Source: an uncultured Granulosicoccus sp. (lineage in GTDB: Bacteria; Pseudomonadota; Gammaproteobacteria; Granulosicoccales; Granulosicoccaceae). From it: 64,000 nucleotides of DNA. A model generated the notes under the pieces. That model had not been told where the DNA came from. It ran no database searches and saw only the letters and a list, made by a program, of their open reading frames with translations. The position numbers and the translations under genes are program-made. Below, one piece after another: positions 36,168 to 45,442 of the stretch (the first letter of the stretch is position 1; every line of letters starts with the position of its first letter). The DNA lies in the NCBI GenBank assembly GCA_947499955.1, contig CANMQI010000005.1, forward strand, positions 62,001 to 126,000. The letters are read 5' to 3'.

Positions 36168-36634
36168 ATTATCAACTGGTAATTCGAGCCAAAAAAAACG
36201 TCTTAATACTACTAGATATTCCCCATACCCTACTTTTCTCTAAAATCTACTTGATAATAAATCAAAGCATCAACAACACAAAAAGGAGAAATGACTTAGC
36301 CAGATTCAATATGACAGCCTACCAAATAAAACGACATCCGAGCCTCATTTAAGCAAGCCGTGTCTATTTAAATCGAATAATCACGAATGAATCAAATATA
36401 TCTCAACCAAGTGGAGCTCAACTCAAAATAACAAACATCAACTGCACGCTATTTATCGATTTAAAGAAAACGAAATCCAATCAGCATCTTGAGGCAGACA
36501 CTCGATCACACTTGAATAGGCGAAACCTACTTACTCCGGGAAAAACTAACGTTAGACTCACAAAAAGCATGCGATGTCTTAATATTTATAATCTCAATAG
36601 CCATGTCGAATCATTACCGAGCCAACCTAACTAT
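36168..36634. other. AT-rich spacer between polymerase and asnB genes
   Basis: 467 bases with no supported open frame on either strand. It may hold the polymerase gene's own promoter; nothing specific is recognisable. Confidence 0.45.
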
Positions 36635-38617
36635 TTAGTGTCTAACTAACGTGTCTGGCAAAATGTTTTCATACATCCAAACTTGCAGCATCAAGATTGT
36701 CCACAATTGCTGACCAGCGTTTACCCTGCCTGCGCAATGATCCTCCCACAAACTACCGACCATCGACGGCCTAAGCAACCCACATTCACGAATAGAGCTT
36801 GGTGACAGCATGTCGTCTGCCCACTCTTTAAGATCTCCTCGCAACCATTCGTCGATTGGAATTGCAAATCCCTGCTTGGGTCGCTCTACCAGAGCTTGGG
36901 GCACATGGCGCCACAAAACTTCGCGAAGTATTCGCTTACCCCTACCATCTGATATTTTCGAACTAATTGGCAACTTCCAGGCAGCCTCAATGATTCGTTT
37001 ATCGAGAAACGGTGCACGGGTTTCCAATGACATCGACATCGAAGCACGATCAACTTTAACGAGAATATCATCAGGCAAATAAGATAAAGTGTCCAACATC
37101 ATCCACTGCTCTGCCAATGTAAATTTTCTATCTGAGACATGAAATGTATCTAAAATACTTTTAGCCTGCGTAGGTTCAACCATCCACGCACTAGGTTCCG
37201 AGAAAATACATACAATATTTCGGTAAAATGAGTTGGAATCAACGGACTGACGTGCCGCAGAGGCAAACTTTCCCAGCCGATCAACCGCAGTCACAGGAAA
37301 CCCGAAACGAACAGCCAAGCGGCTTGACAATTCAGCACGCCCCCCTGTCATTGACGACTGGAGATTAGCTGCAAGCGTTGCTCCTGCGGCCTTTATTGGG
37401 GCTGGAACACGACGGATCCATTTCCAAAGTGTTGGCCCACTGACATGCCGGTTATATCCTCCGAACATCTCGTCCCCACCGTCTCCTGTCAGCGCAACTG
37501 TGACGTGCTGGCGGGCGAGCTTTGACAGAAGAATAGTTGGCAATTGAGATGAATCGGAAAATGGTTCGTCATATATATGAGGCAACCTATCGATCAGGCC
37601 TAACACATCTTTCGTATTAACTAAGAACTCAGTATGTTTTGTGCCTAGGTGCCTTGCGACTGCTTTTGCATGCTCGGCCTCATTGAATCGACTTTCACCG
37701 AATCCAATTGAAAAACTATGCACTGATCCACGACTCGTTTTACACATCAATGCGGCCACAAGCGACGAATCTATACCGCCAGACAGAAACACGCCGAGCG
37801 GGACATCGCTAATCATTTGACTATCAACGACCTCGAGTAAAGTCGCTTCGGTACTCCTTACCAACACCTCGAAAGAGTCAGTACCCGCCCCCTCCATATA
37901 ATGTGTTGATGCACTTTCCAAGGACCACCAGGCTTTTGACACAGCGACCTCATTCTGATTGCAGAAGCTAATCATATGACCAGGCGGTAGCTTCTTAATG
38001 CCTTTATATATTGAGTGTGGATAAGGCACATATCCGAACTGTAGATATGCACCTACCGACGCTCTGTCGACGACAGATTCAAAAGCCGGGTGAGCCTTTA
38101 ATGCCTTCAACTCTGAACCGAACAGCAGTGTGTTGCCACACGTGCCGTAGTAAAGAGGCTTCTCACCTATTCGGTCTCGAGCAAGGGTGAGACTTTGATC
38201 AGCACAATCCCAAAGTGCTAGCGAGAACATACCGCATGTTTTCGACAGCGCTACTTCGATACCCACTGCTTCAATTGTTGCGAGAAGTGTTTCTGTATCT
38301 GAGCGACCTCTCCAACTAGGTGCGTTGACAGAGCTTTCCAGCTCTACTCGAAGTTCACGATGATTGTAAATCTCACCGTTATAAACCAATACATATCGGC
38401 CAGAAGACGACAGCATAGGCTGCGCACCAGCCTCAGATAGATCAATCACCGACAACCGGCGATGTGCCAAGCCAACTCCCGATGACTTATCTTGCCACAC
38501 TCCTTCGGCGTCCGGCCCTCGGTGAGCTATAGCGTCCGCCATAGCCGAAAGTACTGCCAAATTATTACTTTTACCGAGATCGCTTTCCCCGGTCCAGAAT
38601 CCCGCTATTCCACACAT
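36635..38617 (-). CDS. Asparagine synthetase (glutamine-hydrolysing) family amidotransferase
   Basis: Predicted 660 residues. Cys2 follows the start methionine (MCGIAGFW), making it an N-terminal-nucleophile class II glutaminase; HRGPDAEG and YNGEIYNH are further glutaminase motifs. The synthetase half carries the pyrophosphate loop GVFLSGGIDSSLVAAL near residue 270 and LTGDGGDEMFGGYNRH. In polysaccharide loci such proteins usually amidate a uronic acid carboxyl rather than make asparagine, which would suit a ManNAcA- or pyruvate-bearing glycan. The last 13 bases of the upstream glycosyltransferase gene overlap its start. Confidence 0.93.
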   Translation of the reverse strand: MCGIAGFWTGESDLGKSNNLAVLSAMADAIAHRGPDAEGVWQDKSSGVGLAHRRLSVIDLSEAGAQPMLSSSGRYVLVYNGEIYNHRELRVELESSVNAPSWRGRSDTETLLATIEAVGIEVALSKTCGMFSLALWDCADQSLTLARDRIGEKPLYYGTCGNTLLFGSELKALKAHPAFESVVDRASVGAYLQFGYVPYPHSIYKGIKKLPPGHMISFCNQNEVAVSKAWWSLESASTHYMEGAGTDSFEVLVRSTEATLLEVVDSQMISDVPLGVFLSGGIDSSLVAALMCKTSRGSVHSFSIGFGESRFNEAEHAKAVARHLGTKHTEFLVNTKDVLGLIDRLPHIYDEPFSDSSQLPTILLSKLARQHVTVALTGDGGDEMFGGYNRHVSGPTLWKWIRRVPAPIKAAGATLAANLQSSMTGGRAELSSRLAVRFGFPVTAVDRLGKFASAARQSVDSNSFYRNIVCIFSEPSAWMVEPTQAKSILDTFHVSDRKFTLAEQWMMLDTLSYLPDDILVKVDRASMSMSLETRAPFLDKRIIEAAWKLPISSKISDGRGKRILREVLWRHVPQALVERPKQGFAIPIDEWLRGDLKEWADDMLSPSSIRECGLLRPSMVGSLWEDHCAGRVNAGQQLWTILMLQVWMYENILPDTLVRH

Positions 38618-39690
38618 TTACTGTTTATCGCATCATCTATGATCTTAACAAATCGGGGCGCATGTGCCTTTAGCGAATAGTCCGATTCAACTCGAAGTCT
38701 TCCATTACTGCCCATGATAGAGCGTAGTTCCTGATTAACTAGGAGCTGTTCAATATATACTTTAAACTCATCTAATGACTCAGCAAGGTATCCATTAACG
38801 CCATGCTCAACTATCGTGCTATTGACCCCTACGGGAGATGCCACTACAGGCAACCCGCAAGCCATGTACTGTATTAGCTTATAGCCGCATTTTCCACGTG
38901 CCCAAAGCTCATCCGGCAGTGGCATAATACCTATATCCATCGACTGTATATCAGCGATCTCGCTATCCTCTGACCATTCAACGAAATCTAAACCCACTGG
39001 TGGCATTTCTATGCGCCCCGCACCTATGATCTTAACTAAGACACCCGGCCTCCTTGCGAGCAACTGAAGTGAAGGTACCAACGGTTTGACGAAGTTCCAT
39101 GTTGAAGGTGTACCAATCCACCCTATAGTAATTGGAGAGTCGATTTTACGAATCGATGCAGGTTTGTATATTCCAGTGTCTACTACCGTAGGAAGAATAC
39201 GTACATCTGAACAAAACCGCTTTGCGTAGTCAGCGAGGTAAGCGTTCCCTACGGCGCAGACGGCACAACCTCTCATCAGCGCTTGCAGTTTTCTACTCAA
39301 AAACGTACGCACAAAAGTATTACGATGATCGTCATACTGGTGATATATCGCGTCATCAAAATCGAGGACAACTGGTTTTCCAGATAAAAATATTAGTCTC
39401 TCTGCGAACGAAGGTAAGTATGGAAAAGACTCATAATGCAGCCAAATGACATCTTGCTTGTGCGATGAAATTATCAATAAAAATCTCTTGATATATGCAA
39501 GCACAATATTGAACGCAGACGGCCCAAGACCACTATTCATTCTCCTTATATGATCATCTCCGAGAAGTGAACTTATTTCCACTTCATATCCTTCAGTCTC
39601 CAGCGTTAAAACGTACTGCTTTAGCCGCTGTCTCATACTGGCGGCACTATCCCCATATTTAGGTAATGCCAACACTTTTAGACGCCTCAT
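38605..39690 (-). CDS. Glycosyltransferase (GT-B, family 4-like)
   Basis: Predicted 361 residues. The N-terminal part has MRRLKVLALPKYGDSAASMR, HYESFPYLPS and DFDDAIYHQY; the C-terminal part has IGWIGTPSTWNFV and KLIQYMACGLPVVASPVGVN, a donor-binding loop of GT4 type with a non-canonical E-x7-E. The frame is open to 39762, but the ATG at 39690 matches the conserved start. It overlaps asnB by 13 bases, so the two are coupled. Sugar and linkage are unknown. Confidence 0.88.
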   Translation of the reverse strand: MRRLKVLALPKYGDSAASMRQRLKQYVLTLETEGYEVEISSLLGDDHIRRMNSGLGPSAFNIVLAYIKRFLLIISSHKQDVIWLHYESFPYLPSFAERLIFLSGKPVVLDFDDAIYHQYDDHRNTFVRTFLSRKLQALMRGCAVCAVGNAYLADYAKRFCSDVRILPTVVDTGIYKPASIRKIDSPITIGWIGTPSTWNFVKPLVPSLQLLARRPGVLVKIIGAGRIEMPPVGLDFVEWSEDSEIADIQSMDIGIMPLPDELWARGKCGYKLIQYMACGLPVVASPVGVNSTIVEHGVNGYLAESLDEFKVYIEQLLVNQELRSIMGSNGRLRVESDYSLKAHAPRFVKIIDDAINSKCVE

Positions 39691-40196
39691 TTGCTCAGCC
39701 TCGAATACAAACGACAACCGGAATAAATTGACGCATTGGTTTATATCATTATAAATAAACACTCATAACTAAAAATGTGCAACCCACAATGCGATGCATT
39801 GCACATAACAATTGATGCTTCGCAACATCTGACAATATATGCCTATGCGGTGCGTAGGGGTTTGGGTTGGCCCCACAAGGCAGATGCGTTGGCAGTTTGA
39901 GACGACCAAAAGGAGAACAGTTCACCATTTTACGATCTAAAACACGAGCTGGCGCTACCCTGATTGTTAACCCAGCCTTAATCTTCTGACCACATCAGAA
40001 TAAAGTGGTTCTCCATATCACAACTAAAATAACTTACGGGCTTTCTCTTTACTAAAATATTGGTCGTCTTTATCAGAAATTAAGTTACATAAAGACACCG
40101 TTCTTTCATTGCATCATATACAAAAAATATCGTATTTCATCCATTCCACCATAATCCAAATAATTTTATTTATAATAGTAACCTATTACCACAAAA
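39691..40196. other. AT-rich spacer within the island
   Basis: About 500 bases lacking a supported gene. A short GC-richer patch near 39840-39900 interrupts the AT-rich sequence without coding potential. No terminator is seen. Confidence 0.45.
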
Positions 40197-41348
40197 CTAA
40201 CTATCTAGTTTGCCGATCCCACTATTTCCAGAATCAAGCGACAATATAATATTAAGATTTTTCCTATAACTATCGAATAAAAAATGCTTTGAGACCCGAG
40301 CTCGTGCAGCGCGCCCCATCTGCCTCGCGCAACTCGGGCTACTAACCAAGTATTGCATTGCAGCAGCCATCGCCTTTACGTTTCCAATATCGACAAGCAT
40401 TCCAGTTACATGATCTTCTATGATTTCCGACGGCCCACCCGACCTAGTAGCAATTACTGGCAGACCAACCGCTGCAGCTTCTAACACTGTCATTGAAAAG
40501 GACTCTCCTTCTGAAAAATTTAAAGCAGCTAACGCTCCATTCATCACTTCTGAAGGACAAGACACGAAGTCGTTTACATTGACTCGACCATCCAGCCTTA
40601 ACGTGGCGATGCGTTGACATAACTGGTCTCGATACAGCTTGTTTCTCTCGAGCCCCATATCGCCACCGTAAAAGTCCAACACAGCTTCATTATTAGTTTC
40701 TGCGATAAGAGAAAATGCTTCAATTGCAAATTCTTGACCCTTACCTGGGATGTAATTTGCAATATATACAAACCTTTTTGAAGCACTTTCTGTAACTTGA
40801 TTCGGCAACTCTGGGAGAGCATCGTAAAGCAGATCCGTTTTTATTCCGTCTAATTGTAACGACTGGATGTGCCGCGAAACCGCAATAATTTTATCGGAAC
40901 TAATAAACGCTGATCGCAACCAAATTTTTGATGCAATTTTCCCGAAAATCGATGGATCTATCCGTAACCATGTATATATCTTTCCACTATATCCAAAAAT
41001 CCTACAAAAAGGTCCTTGCATTAGGTAGAAATCGTTGACGATTAGAGTAGTGACATCATCACGCCACATTAGCCAACGCAATAATACCGATGAAATTATA
41101 AGTGCAGGCATATAGACCAATACGGACAAAACATTCTTGCTTAAATGACGAATTGGCAGCCGATATACTTTCGCGAAATCTGAAGCATCCTTTAAATTTA
41201 TTGCACTATTACTAGGAAGCACAAGAACCACTTTAGCCCCTCCTTCGAGAGCTTTCGCTATATTCCGCGCACACACAAAAGCACCTGTAATAGCGACAGA
41301 GCCATCCACAACAAATATTGTGGGTATTTTATTCTTGTCGTTATTCAA
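40197..41348 (-). CDS. Glycosyltransferase family 4
   Basis: Predicted 383 residues of GT-B fold. The N-terminal domain has VVDGSVAITGAFVCARNIAKAL, and the C-terminal domain begins at VYIANYIPGKGQEFAIEAF. The donor motif E-x7-E lies in NFSEGESFSMTVLEAAAVGLP, and TRSGGPSEIIEDHVTGMLV is typical of the family. It is on the minus strand with a 272-base leader that contains copy 2 of the 18-base motif. Its acceptor and sugar are unknown. Confidence 0.9.
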   Translation of the reverse strand: MNNDKNKIPTIFVVDGSVAITGAFVCARNIAKALEGGAKVVLVLPSNSAINLKDASDFAKVYRLPIRHLSKNVLSVLVYMPALIISSVLLRWLMWRDDVTTLIVNDFYLMQGPFCRIFGYSGKIYTWLRIDPSIFGKIASKIWLRSAFISSDKIIAVSRHIQSLQLDGIKTDLLYDALPELPNQVTESASKRFVYIANYIPGKGQEFAIEAFSLIAETNNEAVLDFYGGDMGLERNKLYRDQLCQRIATLRLDGRVNVNDFVSCPSEVMNGALAALNFSEGESFSMTVLEAAAVGLPVIATRSGGPSEIIEDHVTGMLVDIGNVKAMAAAMQYLVSSPSCARQMGRAARARVSKHFLFDSYRKNLNIILSLDSGNSGIGKLDS

Positions 41349-41620
41349 TTAAATATTTCCGTCTCTGATTTTTCAAATTCTTAGTGCACAAATCAATGAA
41401 CATGAAATCACAAGTAAAAATCTCAGCTAAAAACCAAATAACTATAATTTACATAACTAACCCATGTGTCAAACACGACACAACTACAAATGCATCCCAT
41501 ACACCCTTGCTAGCCGCCAACTGATACTAATTATAAGCATGATCTAAAGACAATCTACAAGGCACTTTTAACTTGGCATCTAATAAATAAAGTAAATATA
41601 TAAATAGATTAATACTATGT
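41349..41620. other. Leader/spacer upstream of the glycosyltransferase at 40197
   Basis: 272 AT-rich bases between the glycosyltransferase genes at 40197 and 41621. It holds copy 2 of the 18-base motif and nothing else recognisable. Confidence 0.45.
41522..41539 (-). repeat. 18-base motif, copy 2 (TGCTTATAATTAGTATCA on the minus strand)
   Basis: Differs from the copy at 32120-32137 at one position. It contains TATAAT on the minus strand and sits 174 bases upstream of the glycosyltransferase start, nearly the same distance as copy 1 to its downstream gene. A weak TTGTAG lies 19 bases upstream of the TATAAT. Confidence 0.6.
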
Positions 41621-42871
41621 TTATTTATCGAAAGAGGCATTTCGAATTAGTGCCGCCCATTGAAGCCCTGTTTCCTCAATATCAAATCGCGCAATAGCAG
41701 CGCAACGCTGACCTAACGTTCTTCGACTATACGGCTTCATAAGAGTCGAAATTAGCATACTCTCCCAAGCATTAGCACCCCCAATTGTATTAGGCAATGG
41801 CATTAACGTCCCATGCTCTAACTTTACAGGCAACTCCGTAATATCAGGTATTTCTATGTCGGATTTCCCACGGAGAATTGATCTTGGTCCCCAGGGGCAG
41901 TCAGCAGCTAAAACTGGAATTCCAGATGCAACACCTTCTATGAGCGCATTCCCAAGTCCCTCATGTAACGAAGGGAATACAAAAACTCTGCACATACGAA
42001 ATATACGCACAGGTTTTTCACGATAACCTGCAAAATACACAGAAGAATCCGGACTGCCGTCCTCCGTTATACTTAGTTCTTTTAAAGTACAAAGATCTAT
42101 TAGTTCCTTCCGTAAAGGCCCATCGCCAATAACTAACAATTTTATATCTGGGAACTGTTGACGAATTTTTGCGAAAATTGGAATTAGCAAATCAATCCCC
42201 TTACCACAATCTAAGCGCCCGCAGAACACTATCGTAGGAGCAATGCAGAACGCCATGATATCGGACTCAATTTCACCGTCTGCCTCCGCAACCAATGTAG
42301 TTGCATTAATTCCACCTTCAATTGGAACAATCTTGTGCCTAAATCTTGGGCCTGCTATTTCTGCAATTTCTTGAGCATAACCAATAGAAGCAGGAACTAT
42401 CCATCCCGCAAACCTGTACGTTATAGGATCGATTATGCGCAACCAAATCCACTTAACACGCGGCCTAATTCCAATATGGTATAGCTTTGATCCACGCTCC
42501 GATACAATCGTGGAGGCTGAATTCCCTGCAATCGCGTTCAAGATATTGGGACCTGACAAAAAACTTATCGCTACATCATGATTTTTCTTTAAACCTCGCA
42601 GCCTTCTAAACATTCTCAACCAACGAACTAGCTTTGACAATTTATTTTTAGAATAATTTCTTTGACCGTTGTCTAGCCATATTATTGGCAAATCTGTTTT
42701 TGTCTGAGCACTACTGTAGTCAGCGCTTCCGTAGTCACGAGCCATGAGTACAATATTCACATCCATCGTGCGTGAGAGGTAATGCGCTAATCTTAGGAAA
42801 GCACTTTCAGCCCCTCCATATCCTAATGTGGCCGTAAATAGCAATATTTTTGGTCGACGATATTCAGTCAT
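41621..42871 (-). CDS. Glycosyltransferase family 4
   Basis: Predicted 416 residues. The N-terminal glycine-rich loop ATLGYGGAESAFLRLAHYL is a GT4 hallmark. The donor domain has FCGRLDCGKGIDLLIPIF, then FPSLHEGLGNALIEGVASG with the E-x7-E motif and PVLAADCPWGPRSIL. These features resemble N-acetylgalactosamine/amylovoran-type transferases, but the specificity is open. Its ATG overlaps the stop of the pyruvyl transferase gene (ATGA), so its translation depends on ribosomes finishing that gene; a frameshift in the G tract there could be polar on this one. Confidence 0.92.
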   Translation of the reverse strand: MTEYRRPKILLFTATLGYGGAESAFLRLAHYLSRTMDVNIVLMARDYGSADYSSAQTKTDLPIIWLDNGQRNYSKNKLSKLVRWLRMFRRLRGLKKNHDVAISFLSGPNILNAIAGNSASTIVSERGSKLYHIGIRPRVKWIWLRIIDPITYRFAGWIVPASIGYAQEIAEIAGPRFRHKIVPIEGGINATTLVAEADGEIESDIMAFCIAPTIVFCGRLDCGKGIDLLIPIFAKIRQQFPDIKLLVIGDGPLRKELIDLCTLKELSITEDGSPDSSVYFAGYREKPVRIFRMCRVFVFPSLHEGLGNALIEGVASGIPVLAADCPWGPRSILRGKSDIEIPDITELPVKLEHGTLMPLPNTIGGANAWESMLISTLMKPYSRRTLGQRCAAIARFDIEETGLQWAALIRNASFDK

Positions 42872-43992
42872 ATATTGACTTCCTGAAGAGTAGAAGCAAG
42901 GGCAACTTCAGAAAGAGATCGGTTATAAAGAACATCATCAATAATTTGATCTGAAGAAATTTCCAGTACTTCTTGTATCTTTGAATGCAAAACATCTGCG
43001 CTACTCAATGGAGAAATTAGCCGAGTAGAACTAGGTAGCATATCGTGAACTGCTTGCAACTTCGGCTCTATATTAAGAATAACCGACGGCCGGCCTAGAC
43101 ACGCTCCGCATATTGCACCGTGAGCACGCGCGGTCAGCAGAGCGTCTTGTGTTGCAAGTAATTCAACAAAAGTTGCGATATCAGATTCCTCAGGACGCCA
43201 GAGCAGGCGTGGCATATCCGGGAGCAACTCAAGGGTACGTGTATCCGTCGAAGGGTCGAATGAAATCAACAGAAAATCGAAATATTCTTTTAGTAGTTCG
43301 ATTGCTGGCCCAATCGATTGAGCAAGCTCTTCATCGCTACTCAGAACCCAGTCCCTTAATATTACACCAACGCGAGGACGAGCTGCTTTACTCTTGGCTC
43401 GACTTAAAGCCAGCTTAGCAGGGCACCAAGCATCCCATAAAAATGCGAGATCAGAGCCTAAAAATGCAGTAGGACTCACACCTGTTTTTTTAAGATTACG
43501 AATACTATCGGCGTCTCGAAGCCAAAGCGCATCAAAGTCAGCAAGCACAGGCAATGCCTCTAGCAATTTCCGCGAACCGGAACTGAATGTACCAATTCCA
43601 AGTCCGAACCCGAGACGGGTTCGAGCAGATAATCGAGGTCGCCCAACTATCTTGCGCAGGTTTCCCTCACCTTTTACATAAAACTCTGCCCCAGCCGATA
43701 GCATAAGCGCGTTAATAGCTCGTTTTTGAAAAGAATGAGGCATAAAATCAAAATATGTCCCCCCCCCCCCATGAACGACGAGCTTGTGTTCGTCACGGGT
43801 ACCAAATGGGAGCTGTTCAACTCTACTACCTAGCAATCGGCGATGGTATGTTGATGTGCCCCCAATACGCAAAGCAATGCCTGCCCCTGGCAATATTTGT
43901 TGCACTAACAAATGCGCAACGACCATTAGCACATCGTCGCCAAAATTTCCTTGCCCATAGTACCCTATCATCACAACATCAGGAGTCCTCAT
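42868..43992 (-). CDS. Polysaccharide pyruvyl transferase family protein with G12 tract
   Basis: Predicted 374 residues of the WcaK/CsaB/PssM superfamily, which transfers pyruvate from PEP to form ketals on glycans. The N terminus MIGYYGQGNFGDDVLMVV is the family signature, followed by the glycine-rich VVHGGGGTYFDF. A late domain has LLTARAHGAICGACLGRPSVI with the conserved histidine. The four consecutive glycines at residues 75-78 are encoded by an unbroken run of twelve G. Any slip of one or two bases would truncate the protein to about 80 residues. Overlap with the next gene suggests coupled translation. Confidence 0.9.
   Translation of the reverse strand: MRTPDVVMIGYYGQGNFGDDVLMVVAHLLVQQILPGAGIALRIGGTSTYHRRLLGSRVEQLPFGTRDEHKLVVHGGGGTYFDFMPHSFQKRAINALMLSAGAEFYVKGEGNLRKIVGRPRLSARTRLGFGLGIGTFSSGSRKLLEALPVLADFDALWLRDADSIRNLKKTGVSPTAFLGSDLAFLWDAWCPAKLALSRAKSKAARPRVGVILRDWVLSSDEELAQSIGPAIELLKEYFDFLLISFDPSTDTRTLELLPDMPRLLWRPEESDIATFVELLATQDALLTARAHGAICGACLGRPSVILNIEPKLQAVHDMLPSSTRLISPLSSADVLHSKIQEVLEISSDQIIDDVLYNRSLSEVALASTLQEVNI
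43759..43770 (-). repeat. Homopolymeric G12 tract inside pyruvyl transferase
   Basis: Twelve C on the plus strand, twelve G on the coding strand, read as four GGG glycine codons. Mononucleotide runs of this length are hot spots for slipped-strand mispairing and serve as on/off switches in many surface-structure genes. As written the gene is in the ON frame. Confidence 0.95.
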
Positions 43993-44200
43993 CGGAATTC
44001 ACCAACAATACTGACCTTTAACTTTGCGGATGTACAGTCGCCAAATAGTCTTATTACGTACACCATTTTCATATAAAACTCATATTCTTTTAATACCTGA
44101 AGTGTAATTCAAACTAAGCGTGGCTGTGCTGTATGAACCGGAATATTATCCTCTCTTTCAACAGTCGCCTCCAGCGAAGCGACTACTATTAACAGGACAT

Positions 44201-45442
44201 TCATATTGCAGTTATAGTTTTAGAGTTTTGTGATGCTAAATTTTTCAGGTCTCGTAAGATCAAATTTGTAACAGAGCTAGCTATAAAGGGCGATGTACTT
44301 GGATTCGATAAGCACTCACTCAGCCTTCCAGCTTTGTTCAAATCAACTAACACTGACACCAAAGCAACTAACGCATCAGGCTCATCAGGCGGCGTACTCC
44401 ATCCGTAGCCTGAAGCACAGAGACGGGACGTTTCACTTCCACGAGGTGTAATCGCAAGTATCGGCTTGCGAGTTGCTATGTAATCAAGGTTTTTTGACGG
44501 CATAAAATGAAGGTGTAATGGATGAGTTGCACTGGGCTCAATAGTCAACAAAACATCTGCAGTTTGCTGCACTCTACGCGCCACTTCTGCCGACACAGGA
44601 CCGTGATTTTTGCAACCTACAGTCTCGTCTATCGATGCGGCTATATCCGACGACATGTTTCCGTAGAAATCCACTTTGATCTGCTTTGATAATTCTCTAT
44701 CACGCTCTTGCAGAATTTTTATCGCTCTTAGTAGAGTCGACGGCTCGCGATTTCCGTAAAGCGCGCCAGTGTATACAATGCGTAGCACAGGACTTGCTGC
44801 GCCACAAGACTGCTCCGTTAAATCATCCACATGCGTCATCATGTTCGCAGCCACGCCAAACTTCCCGGAATTTTCTGGGTATCTTTCGCGGTAAAAGTCT
44901 GCCTGCCCAGGGGTCGTCAAAGTAACTAGGTCGGCGTTGCTAACACAACCAGTTTCAAGAGACATGTCTACAGAGGCAGCATATTTCGATTTCTCCCTAT
45001 ATGGACTGCCAGCCCAAGGATCGCTTAAATGCATTAACCATGGGCACTGCAGTATTCTTTTTAGTCTAAGAGCTAAGAGCGCTGAAGAAAACGGTGTTGA
45101 CCGCGAATAAATAACGTCGGGCTTATCCTTCAAATGTCGTGCAATTTTTCGAGCATATATGGGCAACCAAAAGTTTTCATCTGGCACATGCAATTTAGAC
45201 AAGCGACGATTGGACAAGACACGTTGACTGAACCGATGCGCTGGCAAACCAATACTAATCACTTTCATTCCTGAACGGCTCACAGCTAACGTACGATCCT
45301 GCCAAACCCATCCTTTAACAATTGGCGTTGTCACCAGAGTTACATTTACAGTGGGATCCAACGTTTTCAAAAACCGCCCAACCTGAATCGACTCTGCCGA
45401 GTTCTTGGGCGGTGCGTTTGGAGCAATCAATAATAGTTTCAT
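44201..45442 (-). CDS. Glycosyltransferase (GT-B, family 4-like)
   Basis: Predicted 413 residues. The N terminus KLLLIAPNAPPKNSAESIQVGRF and the internal IYSRSTPFSSALLALRLKR with HLSDPWAGSPY resemble the WbuB/WcaL group of GT4-like enzymes. The donor domain has VYTGALYGNREPSTLLRAI and FMPSKNLDYIATRKPILAI in place of the usual E-x7-E segment. The stop is followed by a 208-base spacer before the pyruvyl transferase start. Its start overlaps the flippase stop (ATGA). Confidence 0.88.
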   Translation of the reverse strand: MKLLLIAPNAPPKNSAESIQVGRFLKTLDPTVNVTLVTTPIVKGWVWQDRTLAVSRSGMKVISIGLPAHRFSQRVLSNRRLSKLHVPDENFWLPIYARKIARHLKDKPDVIYSRSTPFSSALLALRLKRILQCPWLMHLSDPWAGSPYREKSKYAASVDMSLETGCVSNADLVTLTTPGQADFYRERYPENSGKFGVAANMMTHVDDLTEQSCGAASPVLRIVYTGALYGNREPSTLLRAIKILQERDRELSKQIKVDFYGNMSSDIAASIDETVGCKNHGPVSAEVARRVQQTADVLLTIEPSATHPLHLHFMPSKNLDYIATRKPILAITPRGSETSRLCASGYGWSTPPDEPDALVALVSVLVDLNKAGRLSECLSNPSTSPFIASSVTNLILRDLKNLASQNSKTITAI

